Shown here: one piece after another, positions 1 through 10,722 of the stretch
How the letters are laid out: every line of letters starts with the position of its first letter
Numbering within the stretch: the first letter of the stretch is position 1
Assembly (NCBI GenBank): GCA_030407315.1
Contig: JALQPE010002590.1
Span: 1 to 64,000 of the forward strand
Reading direction: 5' to 3'
Source: Asparagopsis taxiformis
Lineage: Eukaryota; Rhodophyta; Florideophyceae; Bonnemaisoniales; Bonnemaisoniaceae
DNA length: 64,000 bases
The notes under the pieces: model-generated
Told to the model about the DNA's origin: nothing
What the model saw: only the letters and a program-made list of their open reading frames with translations
The model's database searches: none
Made by a program: the position numbers and the translations under genes

Positions 1-2351
1 TATGCGAGCATAGTAACGTCGACGCAACCTGGTCGGAATGCGCACGTATTCTACGTCCTTGGAACGTGATCACGTAACCCCGCGGACCCGGCCGGGAGAT
101 GCAGGGGTTGGTTACTTGTTTGAGGGAACGTGCGCCGACGCTCGTCGCGATACTCCCTACCCCATCGCTGGCGAATCCAGCGCACTGGGAACATCGGAGC
201 CTGGTCCGCCAGTAGACGAATGTCCACCTCAGCGAAATCGTCAACCAACGCCCCAAGTTGGTCTAATTTGATCCAACGGGCGATCATTCGAACCATTGGA
301 CCATTGGTTTCGTCTTCTGTTCACTGAGTGATACACGTCGCTCGGGAAGTTGGCCGGGATAGTGGGATACGACATCGGCCATGTTCCATGCGCTTGCGCA
401 TTACTTGATCCGCCACGGCGGCTCCGTGAGTTCCTTTGATGCATTCGAACCGTTCCAGGACGGGGCGGCGCAACGGCAAGCGTCCGTATGACTCATAGCT
501 GCGGTAACCAGGTGCGCGCGAGAGCTCGTGCCCGAAGGCGTCCTGATGATGGATGAAGGGTGCGTGTGAAGCGTCCGCTCCATTCCACCACTCTCGTCTC
601 ATGCCCGGGCAACTCCAGCCGACGGGGCTACCGGAGGCTTCGTCAACCATAAGGCCGCCGGCGCCCGCGGGGACGGTGACCCGTAATGGGATCTCGTCGC
701 GTCCCTTGAGACTCCGGGGTCCCCCGGTTAATTGAGAGTGTTCGGGGATGTCTGTCGTCTTGCCCGAGGGCAAAGTGTTGACCAGGTTCAACACCTCACC
801 CAGCTAGGCGGCCATGGCGGTGACTCAGCTTCACCAACGAGGCGAGCTAACGAGGCGAGCCAACGCAGAGTACACTTGTCCCAGCGGGGGCCGGGACGGA
901 TCCCGCAGATGACTCCCCAGGGAGACGGCCACGATTACCGTCACTTGTGATTTCTCGGCGGAGCCGTACCGAGGGGAGACGCCCGTCCCTGTCGACTGGG
1001 AGTTTGGTCCCCCCTGGCTGCAGTGGAGCCAAAACGCGGAGGGCGGTTGCCGCCACCTGTGGGGGTGAAATACGAAACACCCGAGGGGATGACAGAATCG
1101 CGTGCAGGCCGCGGCCGTGGGTGGTTATAGTAATAACTTGGCATCACTTCAGTCCCCGCATAAGGGTCCGAAGGCCTTGCGTGGCTGCTGCGGCAGGAGC
1201 ATAGAGGTCAAGATAAGAGCCCGGCAACGGTTATGGGCTGCCGCGCGCGCTGTCACCGCCGAGGCGGTATTGGTCGGAGTACTCGTTGCAGGCAACGAGC
1301 GAGTAGACTCCCGAGGGTTGTTGTCGACGTCGCCTTTCGCGTCGGGATGCGGAGGCGCCATGATTCCCCCTCGCTGATTGGGATCGGAATGGGGAAATGG
1401 AAGTGACGAGTCGCTGTGAGGAGGAAGAGAAGGAAGGTGGGGGGTTTGATGGATACATGATACCCGCGCGCAGGAGCGCGCCAGTTTTAAGAAGGGGAGA
1501 GTGTGGGACTCGTCCCTATTGCGCTGCGAGCGGTCGCGGGAGGGGCAATTCCAGGGTCTGGAATGGCGACAGGAGGGGTCGCTTAAGCGGTACGCTCGAG
1601 AGCGTGAGTGGGTGTTCGATAGGGAATCAGCCGCGAAGAGCCGCGTTGGGAATCAATGGCCGCGGTGACGGGCAAGGCAATTGTCGCCAAGGTCGAATGG
1701 GCGCGTGCCGCCTTGCATTGGCACCGGGCCACATTGCTTGCGCAGGACCCTTCGGCGAGCGTGCAACGTGTAGCGATATAGGCGCGATTAGTCACACACG
1801 TGTGCGAGCGGGAGATTTCTCCCGTTACAGTTGTGCACGTTACGTTTACGGCTAGCCGTTTCTATTAGTTTACACGTAGCAACGTAGCAGCTTACTCTGT
1901 AGGCCCCTTGGGCCACATAAACACCCCACAAGGTCCATTGGACGCCGGACCGGGACCATTGGTCTCTGGTCCGTTCCCGGCAGTCTCGTTGACCATTTAG
2001 AGTCAACGGATTGACCACTAAGCTACAATAAAGGCAGATCGTCTCGGTTCCAAATCTTTCGACCGTGGTCGTTTTTAACTTACACTAAACGGCGGCGGCA
2101 GTTCCCTTACCGGTACCCGCTGCTCCGCTTCGATCTCCAATTGGGGATCGCTCGCACCATTTCCCCATTGCCCGCCGCGAGCCTCCTCCGGCGGGAGTGC
2201 ACTGGATTGCCCTATGGCATTTCGTCTCCGCGGTAGTGGACCACCTTCCCGCTTCTTTTAACGCCGTCAGGCGACCGGGAGTGGCCTTCCGCCCACCGGA
2301 CAAGGCTACAGACTGGGCGCTGTCGGGTTCGGCACTCCCAGCCGGTCAACC
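1..2351. other. Unresolved non-coding, repeat-like DNA
   Basis: No open frame in this stretch shows a recognisable domain or the composition of a real protein. Frames of 60-157 codons occur on both strands and look like chance openings in GC-rich sequence. The setting, next to direct repeats and nested transposons, suggests decayed mobile-element DNA. I see no convincing tRNA, rRNA or terminal repeat here. Confidence 0.4.
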
Positions 2352-2766
2352 GAGCTAACGCCCGTGGGCTTCTCAATCGGTCTCGACCGCAGCCGCCGGC
2401 GGTATCACAGTTGCGGAATCCGTCGTGTGGGCAGCCACGCGTGGAGGCGACCACAATTCCCCGCGGGATCCATCGCGCTAAGTGCCTAGTTAACCCTTGA
2501 GTGGGTTGAGGACGGCCAAGGCCGATAGATCCCTCCGGCAGGTTAGATCCAGCCGTCCCGGACCCCGCCTCTACCACCCGCTTACCGGTTTGGGACAGGT
2601 GTCGGGCTCCGAGGGATCTCCACCCGACCACAAGCCCTCGGCTACTAGGATCGCACCAGGCACCAGCCCCGTGGAATCGGCGCTCTCACTCGTGAGTTCG
2701 AAGCCTTATCCTATCCTCTAATCCTCCTCGGAGGTATAATCCATCTTACAAGGGCTAAGGTCCTAC
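2352..2766 (+). repeat. 415-bp direct repeat, copy A
   Basis: This sequence recurs in the same orientation at 4477-4891 with scattered substitutions and single-base indels; I judge it roughly 90% identical by eye. Both copies run from about AACGCCCGTGGG to GCTAAGGTCCTAC. Neither has clear TG...CA ends, so calling them LTRs is not supported. Each carries a tRNA-like B-box core, GTTCGAAGCC, near its right end (2696-2705 here), which leaves open a Pol III-derived repeat. Confidence 0.75.
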
Positions 2767-4476
2767 AATTCCGTTTACAGCACGGAACGTCATTAGTACT
2801 GTACCGTTCTAGAACCATACCCATCTCGAGCATTACTTAGCGCATATAAGCGGCAAGCCAATACTTTGAAATAACGGAGGCAGACTACTACGCCACTTTC
2901 ATCCCATCTCTACCTCTCACTACGACTGCATAACAACACATACGCAAGTAGTAGAGCACGGCAGCACTTTCCACCACGGCAATAGTACAGTACGGCAGCA
3001 CTTTGCGTATCATAAAGCATTAACTATCAGGCAGCTTTTTCAGAGAATATCAGCACACATTTCTTTGGTTTCACGCATTGCGTCAGACTCATAATTTACT
3101 GTCCCCACTCGCTTCCACAGGCAGTAGAATACACAGCCACGCAGCATGTCTGCTGTCATCATATTCCACTGCATTTCTCTACTGCCAGAACATAGACTTG
3201 CCAATACCTGGAGTACAAAAAATGCAGCACCCACAGCAGCAGAAATTACTGCTTTGTCCAATAGTAGAATGCAGTACATTTCTCTGCCTCTGACATGACG
3301 TGCAGGCAGTTTCATACAGTACATCGGGGCTCTATCTAAATATACAAAATGTGCTGCCGTCATTCGGGCCTGCAGCCAGCACAGCACGCTGCCGAAATAC
3401 TAACTTCTACTGCCACACGGTGCATCGCACACCACCAAATAACTCTGCCCTGGACCACATTCCTAGACAGCAAGTTTTACTCCTCCCCGTGCTGCCCAAG
3501 TCAGCACAATATACTACCTTATTTTACAGCCCAATGCAGCACAATCACTGCCGGATATGTCGTACGCCTGGCGGTCCTCTCATCTGAGCCGTGTCGCTTC
3601 CCTATTGGGTACCCACTTAAGGGATGTGCCAATCACAAGGCACCAGCCACTGGGCGTGTTTCCTGTAATTGGGACTAGCGCAAGGCTGGTAAATACCCCA
3701 CTCGGGACTATCAGCCCCGGCAAGACCCCACAAGGGGCAAAATTCTAACTTAAGCTGAACAGCTGTACATTACAATGTAAGCCTAACTGGCAATGACCTC
3801 GCGGGTAGGCGAGTGCCGTTAACCGGGCCCTGTTGGTCATAACTGGATATTTATTCCTAACCACTAACCCTCGCTTACAGTAGACTTAGTATAAATAACG
3901 CCGCTGTAATAGCCAGTAGGCTCGGTTTCTAGAGTAACGTAAACTCAGTGGAATTACGACCCACTGGAACCGTGTTTCGCATACCTATTGTTCAACCTCC
4001 TCTCCGGGAAAACTTTAGGGTTAGCCAACAGCTCGACGGATTACGTCACTTTGCTCCATAATACGCATCTCGCGTGAGCGCTATATCGCACAACTCCCTC
4101 CGGGTATTGATACTTCTCTCATACGAGATTACCTGCTGGGTACGTTATAAGGTTCATCTCCTCTACCATCTCCTCTACCAAGGCTCGGGACACCTGTCGG
4201 GTGGTTTGCCCGCTCCTGCGGATTTTCTACCTGCTACAGGATACACAATCTAAATCCAGCATCTATCACTGCCTCCCACCACAGCCTCACGTCATACATC
4301 CAGCAGTACTTTCTACTGCCGTCGGCAGCACATGGCCACTGCCTCCGGGCAGTGCACTGTACTGCCGGCAGGTAGGGCATTAATTTATACTTTTACAGTG
4401 CTAAATTTTACTGCCTCAGGCCGTAAATTTTACTGCCGTACAGTACTGCCCCAGGCCCGTTTCAGACACAGCAGTG
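2767..4476. repeat. Spacer between direct repeats, dense in CTGC/CAGC words
   Basis: No gene is recognisable. Two parts, about 2930-3550 and 4200-4480, are crowded with ACTGC, GCAGT and CAGCA words on both strands. In 4201-4480 I count seven ACTGC and three GCAGT, where about 0.5 in total is expected by chance. The middle part (3560-4150) lacks this pattern. A near-perfect tandem of CATCTCCTCTAC lies at about 4156-4180. The function is unknown; see findings. Confidence 0.5.
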
Positions 4477-4891
4477 GAGCCAACGCCCGTGGGCTTCTCA
4501 ATCGGTCTCGACCGCAGCCGCCAGCGGTATCACAGTTGCGGAATCCGCTGTGTCGGCAGCCACGCGTGGAGGCGACCACAATTCCCGCGGGGATCCATCG
4601 CGCTAAGCGCCTAGTTAACCCTTGATGGGTTGAGGACGGCCACGGCCGATAGATCCCTCCGGCAGGTTAGATCCAGCCGTCCCGGACCCCGCTCTACCAC
4701 CCGCTACCGGGTTGGGAGACAGGTGTCCGGGCTCCGAGGGGATCGGTCCACCCGACACAGCCCTCGGCTACTAGGATCGCACCAGCACCAGCCTCGTGGA
4801 ATCGGCGCTCTCACTCGTGAGTTCGAAGCCTTATCCCTATCTACTAATCCTCCTCGGAGGTACAATCTATCTAAAAGGGCTAAGGTCCTAC
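4477..4891 (+). repeat. 415-bp direct repeat, copy B
   Basis: Second copy of the repeat at 2352-2766, starting 2125 bp downstream and in the same orientation. The B-box-like core is at 4821-4830. Copies A and B differ by small indels as well as substitutions, so the duplication is not very recent or the elements inserted separately. Confidence 0.75.
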
Positions 4892-7150
4892 CAAGGGGTA
4901 CGGTGGATATGTCGCGCCCTCCACACTTGCCCACTTTTTGATATAGCGTCTTACACATTTATCACACCTAAACGACATTCCATGTATATCGACCCTTCAA
5001 TCCAATGAGGTCGTCACACGCAACATGAAGGGACTCCGCTAAAGCCCTCCAGAATGTTGAGCGTCCTTCAATTTATCACGCAAGCACCTATTGATTGCGC
5101 ACGCAGTCCGGGAACAGTATCGGCGAACCCTCCGGCGGTTCGCCAACCACCTCGGTTAGGAAACGATGTACCACTGGGATCTCTGATTCAGTGATCGGCT
5201 TCTCCGGTAAAACTCAGACAGAATCTCGAGATTCTCTCAGAACGATCGTTCTGGTTCCGGCGCTTACATCTATCTCAGGAATTTGTTCAACAGGACTAGG
5301 TGTATCACCCCTCGGTGGACAAGACCGGTGTAACACGACGAGCAGGGGAAGAAGAATCCGACGAAATAAACGATGACATCGTCTTCCAGCCCAAGTTGGT
5401 GTCCAAGTCAGAGTAGTCGGGCATTCGGGTTCCACGTTCCTAGTAGGATCACGAGTATTCTCACACTCTATTTCTTCTTCTTCAGCCGGAACCTGTGGTT
5501 CGGGTATAACCGTACCCTCCAGCGGATTATCATTTGCATGACAAATATTCTTGAGTTTCTGTTTGCATTGCCGAGACATTGTCTCGGCAATGCAACAGAA
5601 CTCAAGAAGCGATCAGAGGCGGATTTGGTGGTCAGAACCGAGTTCCGTTTTCGTTGACGGACAGGACCCGATTAGTACTCTGGTCGCGCTCGAGATCTTC
5701 AAAGGTTCTAGGCTTATCTGCATGATGCAGGGCGCACACCAGAAATGGCGAATCGCTACTGTATCCTATGGAACGTTGGCGTTTAGCTTCAGCTGCAGAG
5801 ATAACCTCACAGGTATGTGGTTTTATCCATACGAAGTCACCAGAATGGCATTCGCGTCCCGGGGACTTATTGACACCAAGACTGCGTTGGCTCTGGTAGA
5901 GTGGAACTTGGTTCCAATCAATGCTCCTTATTTTTGCTACAAATTTTCGCAAGTCTGCCTCACCTTGCTGATGTAGAGGACCACTCAGGATGCGACCAAG
6001 TCTGCCAAAAGCATCAAGGATCCTATTGGGAAGCCACCACAACCTCCATGTGTCAAACGCCTCCCACACAAGATAGGAACCGACGCAGACAGTCCAGGAT
6101 GTCATTACGACCACCCACCAACCAGAACATGGTTCTGAAATCAGCTGCGATCCGATGTAAGCGAGAGGCGGGCCCATATCAGCCCAGAACCCACTTGGCA
6201 CCTCCCAATCACACCACCATTGAGGCAATAACATGAACCTAGTACCAATCTGGCTTGATGAAAGTTTTCAACTTCGGTATTATGCCACAATGCAAATACC
6301 CCAGCCTTCGATCTCGTTCACCGTTCCAACCTCACGGTTTCCGACCAAAATTTCAGGTTGACCTTTTTCCGTGTTCGGTAGTCAGGGGAAGCAAAGGAGA
6401 GCTCCTAGGAATACTACCCCACAGCACAGCTTGGGGATGTACGTCCACTATTCCGTGCCAGTCTTGCATGCTTAAAGCAAGATCCAGCATCCCCTGGACG
6501 TAAGTTACGTCCGATTCTTCACGATACGCCCACAAGTCAAGGCCAAGGTAGGATCTACGAGGTCCATTCTGGTAAATAGGAAATCTTTTCGGCAATCACA
6601 AATGCAAATGCCTCCCAAATCGTCGATTGGTGACTAGGTACACGACTCGTCCATTTCGTCAGATACGGCGTCCAGCCTGTAAACATCTAAGAGGAACCGC
6701 AATTCGTTTCACCCATTCGAACGTTGATGTCGCACAAAGAGGAACTCCTCCCTGAAGATTTCCTTGGCGATCAGCATACTGCCGCAACAGGTCCTTGTCA
6801 TGGACTGCGCCAAAATGGAACCAAGGAGCGTCCAAGTGGAGAACTGGATTGTCAAGGATACTGTGTGGACGTGAGCTCACGTAAGAAAGGAACCCATGCT
6901 GGAGCAGGACGCCATAATCCAAGAAAACACAAAACAAACAAGATGTATCAGTCTAGAAGGAGGACATAGACAACGGATTATCTCAGAAGTGAAATACGCC
7001 ACAGCCAGGATACTGCTCGGAGGTGCCAAGATATTTTATGCTTCCAGCTTACTGCGTTACCGAAAAATATCGGAACCAAAATTTTAACTTTTCGATGTGG
7101 GATATGGGAAACCCAAAATTTTGTGAAATTTTTTGGCTTCCTCTTAACCA
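4892..7150. other. Unresolved region, probably transposon debris
   Basis: No product is recognised. The longest frame is 200 codons on the minus strand (5632-6234); it is rich in tryptophan and has no motif I can place. Several shorter frames on both strands are equally anonymous. The region ends just before a purine-rich run and TGTAGTGC sequence that resemble a polypurine tract and the start of an LTR, so it may be decayed interior sequence of a retroelement. Confidence 0.35.
5548..5608. repeat. Long hairpin (inverted repeat, 3-bp loop)
   Basis: The left arm (5548-5577) and right arm (5581-5608) are complementary over about 28-30 bp, with only two single-base gaps. The 14 bp next to the loop, TGCATTGCCGAGAC and its complement, match perfectly around the loop ATT. 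It is not followed by a T-run and is not near a gene, so it is not a terminator. It could be a cruciform or the junction of a fold-back element. Confidence 0.85.
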
Positions 7151-9228
7151 GGGGGGATGTGTAGTGCAACACGCTTTACACATGTAGCACTTTGGATTTA
7201 GTCCAGCTCTATTCATTGGGATATCACCGACAGCCTGTCCACAGCAAAATTATCTATTCAAACATTGTATTTTATTTTAGTTTAGCTATTTATATTGTAT
7301 TTTTTATTCATTTTAGGATTTTTCGGGGCCTGCTTCGGCCGGCGCCAACCCCAGCAGCCATTTTACCAAGGGTATTTTCGACCCTTGGGATTGTAAATCA
7401 CCCGGAAGTTGGCTGCTAGAGTGATACCTACTTTTTCTACAGATTCACTTCGACTGTGACTGTGGCTCATTACGCTTGGCGCGCTTCCGGACCCCGATAA
7501 CAACCGTTGGTTCATCAGTGCGGTGACCGCGGAAGTTCTCATTCCGCTTCTTTTCTTTCTTCCGTTTCTTCCTTTTCACTTTAGTTTCGATATTTTCGTT
7601 TCATTTTTCTCATCCCCTACCGACTTCGGCCTACGACCGCCCACTTCTGCGCAAGCCTGTGGCCTTTTCGCGATACTGGCTCATCGGCTGTGGCCTTCCG
7701 GCACACTCCGTGGTCTACGGCCTACTAACCACCGAGCTCTGCTCTCCCCGTTCCGAGGTACTGGATCGGCGACTAGCAGTGGACTGTGATCCCCTCTTTC
7801 CAAGACAAGTCTTTGACTGCCCGAATTTACACCCATCTAAGGCTCCGCCCTCGCGCAAGGTGTGCTCGGCTATCGGTACCTTACTGCCGTCTTCATTTCT
7901 CTTTTCTCCCTTTTGGCTCACATTGTGCCCAGTGAACCACTCCTCTTTCCTTCTGCTTCACATCTGCCAGTGGACCACAGTTTCGGTAACTGCACTTCTC
8001 TGCTACCCTTCCTTTCTCTCGAGTTCCTCAGTAACCGAAACCGGATACTCCTGGAACTTGACAAGTGACTGTATCCTTCAGATTCTAATAGAGTCTCGGA
8101 ACGGACTTACAACCCGTTACGAGAACACCAGAGATTCGACGCTCTACCACCTACCAGGACTAGAATGATCTCGAACTTTCCTCCGCTGTGCCGAAGGGAA
8201 ACCCCTCCTCCGGCATTGCACTACACGTACCGCCACGTATTATTTCACCACATTTTTCACTGTAATGCCAATCATCGTGGCTATATCGGTATTTTCGTCT
8301 TGCCGTGAGGGAAAGAGGACACTGTCCTCTTTCCGCTCAGCTTGGCAAGCATCGAACGGGCATCGTGCTCAAGTCTACGTCTGACTTTTACGCTTTGCGT
8401 TTCGACCTAAATAGGTATTTGTCCTCCGTTGAGCTGCGCGCTCTCTACCCACTGCCACACGCGAGGCTGATTGCGTTTATTGCCATCTGGCTTGATCGAG
8501 AGCGCCTCCGGTGACTTGTCACCTCCGCCTGACGAACAAATATTCTCGCGTGTAACGTTGTATCTGACGCCAGTATCTATCTGTTAACCTACCCTTACTT
8601 CTCTTACTTGCTAACAAATACATTCAAACACCAGCGGGTGCCACTGCACGTTTGCTCTTCGTAGGAGACGTTATCTAGAGCCCATATCTACTACCTTCTA
8701 ACGAACTTCGTTCCACAGAGTTAATTTGAATAGGAAATCCGATCTAGAAATCATTTTTCGGCGCATGACCTGGAATTCATACTCCTTTTTTGCCCCAATA
8801 TAAGCTCGGAATGCCTCAATTATAACGGAACTATACGATGAGTCATGATTCTGTCTACGTTGAATGAGCGTCCGTACTATTAGCCGTATAATTCGCCATC
8901 TCTTCTCTGGAGCCGACTTAGTCGATGGTCTCGCTGTCTCCCCCTTGCCATTCTGCACAACCTGCAGAATGATGAATCCCCCGCGAAAATGTTAATGGAG
9001 TACGATTACTATAATACTTCATAGTCACATGTTTCTTCTACCGTAGCAAATTTCACATTCTTGTTGTTTCTGATGTCTACATCTACTTAAACCATTTTTA
9101 CAGGTGCATTTTCTCACTTAATTGCAGATTCTGCTGCTCCGTAAATCTAAATTCCTCGCACACCAAAATGATTAACTTTACGAAAAAACGATTGCCCTAT
9201 GAATAGAAATTGGCGGGAAAACCCGTGG
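7151..9228. other. Unresolved region; 7151-7175 resembles polypurine tract plus LTR start
   Basis: At 7151-7162 the run AGGGGGGATG is followed by TGTAGTGCAACACG, the arrangement seen at the inner edge of a 3' LTR of a plus-strand retroelement. The following 1.4 kb is non-coding with AT-rich (7260-7320) and pyrimidine-rich (7540-7615) stretches, as LTRs often are. I found no second copy in the window and no clear LTR end, so this stays tentative. An 86-codon basic frame on the minus strand (8698-8958) is not recognisable. Confidence 0.3.
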
Positions 9229-9230
9229 TA

Positions 9231-9246
9231 CCCTCCCTGAAGGGGT
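9231..9246 (+). repeat. Left terminal inverted repeat of pogo-type element
   Basis: CCCTCCCTGAAGGGGT, preceded by TA. It matches the right end (25243-25258) perfectly over 16 bp. A looser shared TTTGGAA follows a few bases inward on both sides. Confidence 0.85.
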
Positions 9247-9471
9247 GTTTTTTTGGAACCCTAAGCCTTTTTTAAAAACGGTCAAAATATACAAAAAACC
9301 TTACTTTCGGACTGAATCTATGCTCATCTGGTGCCTGTTGTCTCTGAAGACAAGCGCAATTTCATTTCCAAATGTGCACTCGTTGACAATTGCATGTAAT
9401 TCTCTTGTTCACAATTTGCAGTTTTTTCACACTAAAATGGACAAATTTGGCACGGCATTAATGTGCGAGAC

Positions 9472-10127
9472 GTTGGAACACGTTAGTTCTATAGCTGGTA
9501 CGAGCTACGGACACGCTGTCCTTACGAAACGAAACGAGCAGTCCACCCGCTGGTGTTTGACTGTATTGTTAGAACGGTAGAAGGTAGAGTGGTTAGCGAG
9601 TAGACACGAGCGTCACGACGCAACAATCCACGCGAGGATTACGTTAGCAAACGAGGTGGTACGTCACCGGAGGCGCTCTCAACCAAGCCCGGAGGCACTA
9701 CACGCAATCAGCCTTACGTGCGGCGATGGGTAGGGAGTACGCAGCTCGACGGAGACGAAGCCTCGTTAGGCAAAACGTAAACGTAAACGTAGAAGTCAGT
9801 CGTAGACTAGAGCCGTTGCTCGATCGTTGTCTTGTCCCCTTTCCCTCCCGGCACGATGCCAATACCTATATAGCCACGATGGCATCGCTTTACAGTGTAA
9901 ACACTGCTCGTAACGTCCCCGAATGGGAAGGGACCTTGTGGGTCACACGTAGGGACCCGTTGGTCCGTTGGCCGTTGCCAATACGTTCGTTGCACACGTG
10001 TGCCGGTTGCGCCGCGCGCATGCGCCAGCAATGTTCGTTCATTGCTGTCGCCGGTCGTGTCCGCCGAAATTCGAATTCCGCGGAAAACGTAAATATTTGC
10101 AATTTCGGAATTGCCACGTATACTACA
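9472..10127 (-). repeat. 3' LTR of the chromovirus
   Basis: 656 bp, matching 22271-22928. I count four substitutions and about five small indels between the copies, plus a two-base difference at the very end. Read on the minus strand it begins TGTAGTA; the outer end in the other copy reads TCCACA, giving TG...CA ends. An AAACGT hexamer repeats three times near 9774-9791 and is kept in both copies. Confidence 0.93.
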
Positions 10128-10142
10128 CAGCCCCACCCCCAC
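10128..10142 (-). promoter_or_regulatory. Polypurine tract of the chromovirus
   Basis: Directly inside the 3' LTR the plus strand reads CAGCCCCACCCCCAC, so the sense (minus) strand carries a G-rich purine run broken by one T. This is where the plus-strand primer for reverse transcription is expected. Confidence 0.7.
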
Positions 10143-10507
10143 ACGTGGACGTCCCGGCCACGCGAGGCCCGTCAGGACGCGCCTGAGACACGGGGCCGTG
10201 GCGCCTTTTCGGGTACAACTGCGGACGTGGCAGTTGTCCCGAAAAATCTCGTTGAAACGTACATGGCCCGGTTGGCTGATCGAATCGCCACGGCGCCGGA
10301 GCGCGCGCGTGCGCTCCGGCTCTTTCGTAATCATCGCGGCCCGCCCGTTGGCGTCGTACGTCAATGCCTCGCTTAGGCGTTTTCCTGCAACGGATGCAGT
10401 GTCCAATTCCACCACGCGGGTGTGCTTCAATTCAGCGCGATACGAGCGCAGGCCGCGGCCTTTTCGTGAATCTGCCAGCGGGCATGTCGACAACGGTCGT
10501 CCGAAGG

Positions 10508-10516
10508 ATATTTAAG
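10508..10516 (+). promoter_or_regulatory. TATA-like element before the opposite-strand gene
   Basis: ATATTTAAG lies about 210 bp upstream of the ATG at 10723 in otherwise GC-rich DNA. It is the only such AT-rich core in this stretch and points in the direction of the plus-strand gene. Assignment as a promoter is inference. Confidence 0.35.
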
Positions 10517-10722
10517 CGGCGGCTTAACGTGATAGCGATCGTCGCTCACCCTTCCTCTCACCATCGTCATCCAGGCCGTTGCCTTTCGTTCTCCCTTATC
10601 CTCTTCCCCCGCTGGGTACTACTACCTCCGTTCCTTTCGTTCTCTTGTTCCGTTTAGCCCGCGTGGCTCTCGTCGTCGTGCTCGTTGCACTCGTCGTAAT
10701 TATCGTGTACAGCGTAACCACG

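Noticed and set aside
2690..2706. A tRNA gene in the 415-bp repeats
   Set aside because: Only a B-box-like core fits; no cloverleaf, A-box or anticodon arm can be drawn.
5632..6234. 200-codon minus-strand open frame
   Set aside because: No motif, odd Trp-rich composition, and overlapping frames on the other strand look equally good; kept only as part of an unresolved region.
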